Source of the DNA: Pseudobutyrivibrio xylanivorans DSM 14809
GTDB taxonomy: Bacteria > Bacillota > Clostridia > Lachnospirales > Lachnospiraceae
Assembly: GCF_900141825.1 (NCBI RefSeq)
Contig: NZ_FQYQ01000026.1
Coordinates: forward strand, 1 to 37,963
Direction of reading: 5' to 3'
DNA length: 37,963 nt
Shown piece after piece: positions 32,551 to 37,963 of the stretch (its first letter is position 1; each line of letters starts with the position of its first letter). The notes under the pieces are model-generated. The model was not told the DNA's origin. It searched no databases and saw only the letters and a list, made by a program, of their open reading frames with translations. A program made the translations under genes and the position numbers.

Positions 32551-33294
32551 ATGCTTAAGGATAAAGATATAAGAGAAGCTTTATTTGACTATTTAGAGCT
32601 TGAATACGGCAAGACAAGAATCTATGAAGAAAAGATGATAGGCAAGTCTCGCGCAGATGTTTATATGGTAATTACGGGTGCTTTGATTGGCATTGAGATT
32701 AAATCTGATGCTGACACCTATACACGTCTGGATAGTCAGATAAAAGATTATGATAAATATTTTGATTATAATTTAGTTGTGGTAGGAAGCAGTCATGCCA
32801 GCCATATAGAGGAGCATGTTCCAGATTATTGGGGCATCATCACAGTGGATGAGATAGATGGAAAAGCCGATTTCTATTTTCTGAGACAGCCAGAGCATAA
32901 TAAGAAGATGAAAATAGAAAGAAAGCTGGAGTTACTTTGGAGACCGGAGCTTGGAATTATTTTGGAAAGATTTGGTATGCCAAAGTATGCTGGGCAAAGT
33001 AAGCCATTTGTGAGAAAGAAGATAATAGAATGGACAAAGACTCCACCTACAAAGGCAGAAGTTACCAGGATAAAAAGGGCTGCAAGGGAAGCAGGAGTGG
33101 AACCTGATATACCAGAGACAAAGCTCAATCCTCTTGAATTAAATGATGAGATTAGCGAGCTTTTATTTGAAAGGGATTATGAAAAGCTTCTTGCAGATAT
33201 AAAGGAATATCAGAAGGAAAAGAATCCTCGCAGGAGAGGAACGAAAAAGTCTACCAGAGTTCGAAGAATTAGAAAACTTGCCAAGAAACAATAG
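32551..33294 (+). CDS. sce7726-family PD-(D/E)XK nuclease-fold protein (247 aa)
   Basis: N-terminal restriction-nuclease core: RADVYMV (D36), then ALIGIEIKSDADTYTRLDSQ with E49-x-K51, followed by DYDKYFDYNLVVVGSSH. This matches the sce7726 family of nuclease-like proteins. The C-terminal 80 residues are basic and helical (RRGTKKSTRVRRIRKLAKK tail), probably DNA-binding. Starts with ATG 7 bases after the phosphatase stop; no strong ribosome site, so it may be coupled. Target is unknown; phage defence or DNA repair is possible. Confidence 0.78.
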   Translation: MLKDKDIREALFDYLELEYGKTRIYEEKMIGKSRADVYMVITGALIGIEIKSDADTYTRLDSQIKDYDKYFDYNLVVVGSSHASHIEEHVPDYWGIITVDEIDGKADFYFLRQPEHNKKMKIERKLELLWRPELGIILERFGMPKYAGQSKPFVRKKIIEWTKTPPTKAEVTRIKRAAREAGVEPDIPETKLNPLELNDEISELLFERDYEKLLADIKEYQKEKNPRRRGTKKSTRVRRIRKLAKKQ

Positions 33295-33312
33295 CATTAT
33301 GACAACTTAGAT

Positions 33313-33345
33313 GAGAGAATCTGACTAAAAGTTAGGTTCTCTTTT
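33313..33345 (+). terminator. Terminator of the phosphatase/nuclease-fold operon
   Basis: An 11-bp stem (GAGAATCTGAC with GTTAGGTTCTC, two G-U pairs) around TAAAA, followed by TTTTAATTTT. Confidence 0.8.
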
Positions 33346-33354
33346 AATTTTATA

Positions 33355-33382
33355 TTGATATTTATTCATTTTGTGTTAATAT
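33355..33382 (+). promoter_or_regulatory. Promoter of the amino-acid transporter operon
   Basis: TTGATA (33355-33360) and TAATAT (33377-33382), 16 bases apart, 38 bases before the start codon. Confidence 0.5.
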
Positions 33383-33419
33383 ATATGCATAAAAATTCAG
33401 AACAGGGGAATAAAAATTC

Positions 33420-34925
33420 ATGAAGAAGAAATTATCTCTTATCCTTATAGCTATGACAGCAGCTTTGTTTGTAGCCTGCGGAACAGCTGATAAGGACACA
33501 GGAAAACAGATTCAATCACTGGATGATTTGAATGGTGCACGCATTGGTGTACAGCTTGGAACAATTGGTGATATTTATGCATCTGATATGGAGGGCGACG
33601 AAGCTGGCACTACTATCGAGCGATACAACAAGCTTACAGATGCAGTGCAGGCATTAAGACAGGGGAAGATTGACTGCGTTATCGTAGATGAGCAGCCAGC
33701 TATTGCCACTACAGAGGGCGAAGCAAATCTTGAAATCCTTGATGAACCATTTACAACAGAAGATTATGCAATCTGTATTGCAAAGGATAATGAGGAGCTT
33801 CTTGAAAAGGTAAACGGTGCACTTTCAGAATTAATGGAAGATGGCACTTTAGAGCAGATTACTAAGAATTATATTGGCGCTGAGACAAAGGGAACCTGCC
33901 CTTATGAGACTCCAGCTGGTACTGTATATGACAATGGTAAGCTTGTTGTTGTATCAAACGTTGCTTTCCCACCTTATGAATATTATGAAAATGGTGAAGC
34001 GGTTGGTATCGATATGGAGCTTATTAAGGCTATCGGCGATAAGCTTGGTATGGAGATTGAAATCGAAGATATCGAGTTTGATAGTATTATCAACGCTGTA
34101 AGCTCACACAAGGCAGACCTTGGTATCGCCGGAATGACAAAGACAGAGGAGCGTCTTAAGTCGATTAACTTTTCTGAATCATACGTAAAGACGAAGCAGG
34201 TAATTATTGTAAATAATGGCGCAGCAGCTGGCAGCAGCATCAGCTTTACAGATAATCTTAAGAGAAACTTTGTTGATGACAGCAGATGGACATACCTTGT
34301 AAAGGGTCTTGTTAACACACTTATAATTGCCCTTTGTGCCGTACTTGCAGGTATGATTATTGGTTTCATCGTAGCCATTGTTCGTGTTACTTACGATAAG
34401 ACTGGAGGATGGGCGATTGCAAATGCTATTTGTAAGCTTTATCTCACAATCATTCGTGGAACTCCTATGATGATTCAGCTTTTGATTATTTATTATGTAG
34501 TATTTAAGTCAGTTAATGTTCCAAAGCTTCTTGTGGCTATTATCGCATTTGCGATAAATTCAGGAGCTTACGTTGCAGAAATTATGCGTGGTGGAATTAT
34601 GTCAATCGATGGTGGTCAGATGGAGGCAGGACGAAGCCTTGGTCTTAACTATAAGCAGACAATGATTTCAATCATTTTGCCACAGGCTATCAAGAACGTA
34701 CTTCCAGCACTTGGAAACGAGTTTATTTCACTTATTAAGGAAACATCAATCTGTGGTTACATTGGTCTTATGGACCTTACACGTGGTGGTGATATTATCA
34801 GAAGTATCACTTATGAGGCATTCCTTCCACTGATTGCAGTTGCACTTATTTATCTGATTATTGTTCAGGTTCTTAACATGGGAGTTGGAAAGCTTGAAAA
34901 GAATTTGAGAAAGAGTGAACGATAA
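33420..34925 (+). CDS. Amino-acid ABC transporter: permuted substrate-binding domain fused to permease (501 aa)
   Basis: A lipoprotein signal ends LFVAC with lipidated C20. Residues 32-153 align with the second half of family-3 solute-binding proteins (SLDDLNGARIGVQLGT, ending LMEDGTLEQITKNYIG). Residues 173-266 align with the first half (LVVVSNVAFPPYEYYENGEA, then GIAGMTKTEERLKSINFSES). The usual order is thus reversed. Residues about 278-501 are a HisM/GlnP-type permease with about five membrane helices and the EAA-like loop GGQMEAGRSLGLNYKQTM. It pairs with the ATPase gene 17 bases downstream to import a polar amino acid. The start ATG follows AGGGGAAT. Confidence 0.88.
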   Translation: MKKKLSLILIAMTAALFVACGTADKDTGKQIQSLDDLNGARIGVQLGTIGDIYASDMEGDEAGTTIERYNKLTDAVQALRQGKIDCVIVDEQPAIATTEGEANLEILDEPFTTEDYAICIAKDNEELLEKVNGALSELMEDGTLEQITKNYIGAETKGTCPYETPAGTVYDNGKLVVVSNVAFPPYEYYENGEAVGIDMELIKAIGDKLGMEIEIEDIEFDSIINAVSSHKADLGIAGMTKTEERLKSINFSESYVKTKQVIIVNNGAAAGSSISFTDNLKRNFVDDSRWTYLVKGLVNTLIIALCAVLAGMIIGFIVAIVRVTYDKTGGWAIANAICKLYLTIIRGTPMMIQLLIIYYVVFKSVNVPKLLVAIIAFAINSGAYVAEIMRGGIMSIDGGQMEAGRSLGLNYKQTMISIILPQAIKNVLPALGNEFISLIKETSICGYIGLMDLTRGGDIIRSITYEAFLPLIAVALIYLIIVQVLNMGVGKLEKNLRKSER

Positions 34926-34942
34926 TATAAGGAGAGAATAAA

Positions 34943-35680
34943 ATGGCTAATGAAGTTTTAATAAAGGTTGAGAATCTTTCAAAATCTTTTGGAGATAATG
35001 AGGTTCTTTCAAATGTAAATATGCAGATTGAAAAGGGCGAGGTTATCGCCATCATCGGTCCATCTGGTTGTGGTAAATCTACCTTCATCCGTACCTTAAA
35101 CCAGCTTGAGGATGTTTCAGGCGGTGCTATTTATCTTGATGGCGAAGACATTACAAAAAAGGGAGTTGATATAAATGATGTTCGCCGTCGTGTGGGAATG
35201 GTGTTCCAGCATTTTAATCTTTTCCCACATCTTACTATCAAGAAGAATCTTACACTTGCACCAGTAAAGCTTGGGCTTATGAGTCAGTCTGAAGCAGATG
35301 CAAAGGCTGAAGAGCTCTTAGAAAGAGTTGGACTTTCTGACAAGGCAGAAGCTTATCCAGACAGTCTTTCTGGCGGACAGAAGCAGCGTATCGCTATTGC
35401 ACGTACACTTGCCATGAATCCAGAGGTTATTCTTTTTGATGAGCCAACAAGTGCTCTTGATCCAGAAATGGTAGGCGAGGTTTTTTCACTTATGAAGGAA
35501 CTTGCTGACGACGGTATGACAATGGTGGTTGTTACTCATGAGATGGGATTTGCAAAAGAGGTTGCGGATCGTGTAATGTTCTTTGATGAAAAGGGAATTA
35601 AAGAGGAGGGTACTCCTGCTGAGATTTTCGGATTTCCAAAGAGTCAGCGATTACAGGATTTCTTATCTAAGGTTTTATAA
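34943..35680 (+). CDS. glnQ: Polar amino-acid ABC transporter ATPase, GlnQ-like (245 aa)
   Basis: Complete ABC ATPase: Walker [10 protein letters not shown] at 39-47, Q-loop [13 protein letters not shown], signature LSGGQKQR, Walker [15 protein letters not shown] and the switch histidine in VVTHEMGF. This matches GlnQ/HisP-type ATPases of the polar amino-acid uptake class. Begins after AAGGAGAG and is translated together with the fused binding-protein/permease, with which it makes the transporter. Confidence 0.92.
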   Translation: MANEVLIKVENLSKSFGDNEVLSNVNMQIEKGEVIAIIGPSGCGKSTFIRTLNQLEDVSGGAIYLDGEDITKKGVDINDVRRRVGMVFQHFNLFPHLTIKKNLTLAPVKLGLMSQSEADAKAEELLERVGLSDKAEAYPDSLSGGQKQRIAIARTLAMNPEVILFDEPTSALDPEMVGEVFSLMKELADDGMTMVVVTHEMGFAKEVADRVMFFDEKGIKEEGTPAEIFGFPKSQRLQDFLSKVL

Positions 35681-35686
35681 CACATG

Positions 35687-35720
35687 GAGCTTCTTCAAAA
35701 TTGGAGAAGCTCTTTTTTTT
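35687..35720 (+). terminator. Terminator of the transporter operon
   Basis: A 10-bp stem (GAGCTTCTTC with GGAGAAGCTC) around AAAATT, then eight Ts, 6 bases after the stop codon. Confidence 0.92.
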
Positions 35721-35775
35721 ATGTCTTAAAGTAGTATAATGATATGAGTTACTTTGATTTAGGAGATGATTAGAA

Positions 35776-36945
35776 ATGGAATCTACACTTAGAAGAACAT
35801 GGGCTGAAATCAATCTAGATTCAATTGCCTATAATTATAAAAAAATACGTGAAAAGATAGGACCTAATGTAAAGTTCTTAGGAGTTGTAAAGGCTGATGC
35901 CTATGGACATGGAAGTATTCAGGTAAGTCAGCTTCTGGAGGAGCTAGGAGCTGATTATTTGGCTGTAAGTAGTGCAGATGAAGCACTGGAGCTTCGTGTA
36001 AATGGAATAAAAATGCCTATTCTTATTCTTGGACATACTCCAAAGGAGCAGGTTGGTCGCCTCATTGAATATAATATTACACAGGCCATCACCTGTAAGG
36101 CTAAGGCTGATGAATACAGTGCTGAAGCTGTTAAGTGTGGTGGCACTTTAAAGGTTCATATCAAAGTGGACACAGGTATGTCTAGACTTGGATATCTCTG
36201 TGATAATGGTTATTTTGATACTGGTGTAGATGGAATTGTGGAAGCATGCAATATGCCAGGTCTTGAGGCAGAGGGAATTTTCACTCACTTTGCAGTTGCA
36301 GATGAGCATGGCGAGGATTGTGATAAATATACTAAGCATCAGTTTGAACTTTTTACAGGTGTTATTGAGTCAGTGGAAGAGAAGCTTGGCAGAAAGTTTG
36401 CCATCCGCCACTGTGCAAATACAGGAGCTACAGTAAGATATACAGAGACTTATCTTGATATGGTGCGCCCAGGTCTTTTGCTTTACGGATATGGTGAGTT
36501 CGCCCATGAGATGGGGCTTAAGCCAGCTATGACTATGAAGACAACCGTCAGCACCATCAAAATCTATCCAGAGGGAACAGCTATTAGTTATGGGGGCATC
36601 TTCGTCACAGACAAGACTACACGTATTGGTGTTCTTCCTTATGGTTATGCAGATGGATTCCTTCGCAGTCTTTCGAATAAGTGCAGTCTATACACAAAAG
36701 AAGGTCCAGCAAAGCTTCGAGGAAAGATTTGTATGGATATGTGTATGATTGATATTACTGACATGCCTACAGTTGATGTTGGAAGTGAGGTTGAAATCTT
36801 CGGAGAGAAGAATTCTATTGATGAGCTTTCTGATATTGCAGGAACAATTCCTTATGAATTGACTTGTGCTGTAAGTAAGAGAGTACCTCGTATATATATA
36901 CGTAATGGAGAAGTAATCGAAAAAGAATTAATGTTAAGAATGTAA
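35776..36945 (+). CDS. alr: Alanine racemase (389 aa)
   Basis: PLP enzyme that makes D-alanine for peptidoglycan. The PLP lysine is K39 in VVKADAYGHG and the second catalytic residue is the Tyr in AISYGGIF near 273; HTGMSRLG-type (VDTGMSRLG), RPGLLLYGYG and GKICMDMCMID motifs complete the signature. Starts at ATG 35776 with AGGAGA upstream. Length and motifs are standard. Single gene followed by a long terminator-like hairpin. Confidence 0.95.
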   Translation: MESTLRRTWAEINLDSIAYNYKKIREKIGPNVKFLGVVKADAYGHGSIQVSQLLEELGADYLAVSSADEALELRVNGIKMPILILGHTPKEQVGRLIEYNITQAITCKAKADEYSAEAVKCGGTLKVHIKVDTGMSRLGYLCDNGYFDTGVDGIVEACNMPGLEAEGIFTHFAVADEHGEDCDKYTKHQFELFTGVIESVEEKLGRKFAIRHCANTGATVRYTETYLDMVRPGLLLYGYGEFAHEMGLKPAMTMKTTVSTIKIYPEGTAISYGGIFVTDKTTRIGVLPYGYADGFLRSLSNKCSLYTKEGPAKLRGKICMDMCMIDITDMPTVDVGSEVEIFGEKNSIDELSDIAGTIPYELTCAVSKRVPRIYIRNGEVIEKELMLRM

Positions 36946-36951
36946 TAATAA

Positions 36952-37047
36952 AAGACATCTTGTAACTATCAAGCTCTTGAAATTACTTTAGCGAGACGTG
37001 TTGTCGAGCGGAGTAATTCAAGGCTTGAGAGTGTAACAAGATGTCTT
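36952..37047. terminator. Long convergent terminator / palindromic element between alr and ygjV
   Basis: Outer arms AAGACATCTTGT (36952-36963) and ACAAGATGTCTT (37036-37047) are perfectly complementary. Inside, AAGCTCTTGAAATTACT pairs with AGTAATTCAAGGCTT, and the tip holds GCGAGAC...GTCGAGCGG. The element separates convergent genes and has A/T runs on both sides, so it can end both transcripts. The tip sequence recalls the palindromic elements at 21.3 and 28.7 kb. Confidence 0.7.
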
Positions 37048-37052
37048 CTTTA

Positions 37053-37670
37053 TTAGAAAGGCTCTTTTTTGTCTTTTAAGATTCTATATACACCTACAAG
37101 GCTTGTAATTAATGAGAAGCAATCAAATGCAAATACTGTCCAGTTTCTAAGTACAAAATCGTAAGTTCCAAAGCTTAAAATACTTCCAATACAACCAAGC
37201 TTTATTACAAGTGGATTTTTAGAGCTAAGTGTAAGAGTAATAAGTGTAGCTGCAACAAATGGAAGCCAGTCCATAAGTCCGTGTGTGCCAGCTTTCTGGG
37301 GAAGCCATGTGAACCAAACATTGTATAAAGAAATATACGTAATTACGAACTGAAGAACGATAAAGAAAATCTTTAATGGAGTAGTAAATTTCCATTTTAG
37401 ACAAACCGTGTTTCTTATTAAGCTCACGATATTTCCGACTACCGCAGCGATTCCGCCGATGCAGGCGTATGAAATAATAAAAAATATAAACTGCACATTC
37501 TGTGCTATAAGCATGCCTCTTTTTGTCTTTAAATAGCCAATTCCTACCATTAAAATACAGGCGAGGATGGCGAATATCTGACTTACAATAAATAAATTCA
37601 TTCTATCACGTATAATCCAATCATCAAAATAGTGATTGGATTTTTCCTTTCTCCCAGGTTCTCTGGGCAT
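37053..37670 (-). CDS. YgjV-family inner-membrane protein (205 aa)
   Basis: The only minus-strand gene that I can support. It starts at ATG 37670, with AAAAGGA upstream on that strand. An N-terminal basic stretch of about 23 residues is followed by about six hydrophobic segments (from IVSQIFAILACILMVGIGYL to the FDCFSLITSLVGVYRIL region). The Q-x-x-F-I-x-F and R-N-x-x-C-L-K features match the YgjV group of small membrane proteins. Function unknown. It converges on alr. Confidence 0.8.
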   Translation of the reverse strand: MPREPGRKEKSNHYFDDWIIRDRMNLFIVSQIFAILACILMVGIGYLKTKRGMLIAQNVQFIFFIISYACIGGIAAVVGNIVSLIRNTVCLKWKFTTPLKIFFIVLQFVITYISLYNVWFTWLPQKAGTHGLMDWLPFVAATLITLTLSSKNPLVIKLGCIGSILSFGTYDFVLRNWTVFAFDCFSLITSLVGVYRILKDKKEPF

Positions 37671-37679
37671 ATTTCAATC

Positions 37680-37887
37680 CTTTTTGATATATTTATTTTT
37701 AGGCACTGTGGATCTGTTTCTATTGTTTTACAGCTTTGACTGGTACGAGGTGACTCAGACCACAGTTATTCGTCTATTACTGGTAATTAGTTTGTTAACG
37801 CTTGACGTTTGTATTTACGTGATTACACAGCCGATTCTTTCTGTGGAAGACAACAGTGCCACTATACTAAAAAGGGAGGTAATTTTT
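37680..37887 (+). mobile_element. IS110-type left end with possible bridge RNA
   Basis: The 207 bases upstream of the IS110 transposase hold no gene but have marked structure: ACTGTGG-A-TCTG (37705-37716) pairs with CAGACCACAGT (37756-37766), an 11-bp stem with a single bulged A around a 39-nt loop; further dyads are AACG-CTTGA-CGTT (37798-37810) and CACAG/CTGTG (37826-37845). IS110 elements of the IS621 kind encode their bridge RNA in this region. The outer edge of the element is not defined from the sequence. Confidence 0.45.
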
Positions 37888-37963
37888 ATGCCTATGTACT
37901 TTGTTGGAATTGATATTTCCAAGTACAAACATGATTGCTGTATTATAGCTGCAGACAATCAAT
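37888..37963 (+). CDS. IS110-family transposase, N-terminus (cut by the window edge)
   Basis: The ATG at 37888 follows AAAGGGAGG. The 25 residues read YFVGIDISKYKHDCCIIAAD, the start of the DEDD (RuvC-like) domain of IS110 transposases, in which the first Asp (in GIDISK) is catalytic. Serine-type second domain lies beyond the window. Insertion sequence, probably intact at this end. Confidence 0.85.
   Translation, partial: MPMYFVGIDISKYKHDCCIIAADNQ

Overview
The window looks like chromosomal DNA of an AT-rich Firmicute, most likely a Lachnospiraceae of the Butyrivibrio/Pseudobutyrivibrio type. The clues are GGAGG-type ribosome sites on almost every gene, a secreted modular carbohydrate esterase with two carbohydrate-binding domains, and housekeeping genes of clostridial type (alr, a glnPQ-like transporter, a stand-alone rsmH-like gene, DUF4230, PspC). 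The genus is an inference from gene content, not from a marker gene.

Layout. 1-5.9 kb is accessory DNA: a cut-off gene, a GNAT acetyltransferase fragment coupled to a 59-aa protein, an unknown 524-aa protein, then a run of small genes typical of mobile or genomic islands (excisionase-like HTH, zinc ribbon, EF-hand/membrane-tail protein, membrane-anchored coiled coil) and a nucleotidyltransferase-fold protein. A long structured intergenic element lies at 4268-4440. 6.1-18.6 kb is one compact operon for DNA phosphorothioation-based phage defence of the Ssp type: XRE regulator, PP-loop sulfurtransferase with ferredoxin domain (SspD/DndC-like), DUF4007 protein (SspB-like), large P-loop ATPase (SspC-like), cysteine desulfurase (SspA-like), PLD-helicase, a 58-aa protein, a DndD/SMC-like ATPase and a 169-aa protein, closed by a strong terminator. 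The desulfurase supplies sulfur, the PP-loop enzyme activates and transfers it with the DUF4007 and ATPase proteins, and the PLD-helicase/SMC-like module is the probable effector against unmodified DNA (an SspFGH-type arrangement).

18.6-24.8 kb holds further defence-like genes: a 202-aa unknown, a 126-aa protein whose homologue is fused to a second domain in the 371-aa protein downstream, a promoter/leader-peptide/terminator unit between those two, a gene fragment, a frameshifted yccF, an HTH-MNT/HEPN toxin-antitoxin pair with a palindromic operator, MazG-like pyrophosphohydrolase, an Rpn-type nuclease and an XRE regulator.

24.8 kb to the end is mostly core genome: a ProX-like editing protein, a PspC/membrane/DUF4230 operon, an RsmH-like methyltransferase, tRNA-Val and tRNA-Met, the secreted esterase, an L,D-transpeptidase, a low-molecular-weight phosphatase, an sce7726-type nuclease-fold protein, an amino-acid ABC transporter whose fused binding protein appears circularly permuted, alanine racemase and a YgjV-like membrane protein on the minus strand. 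The window ends in the first 25 codons of an IS110-family transposase with a structured upstream region that may encode its bridge RNA. GC-rich palindromic elements occur at 21.3, 28.7 and 37.0 kb.
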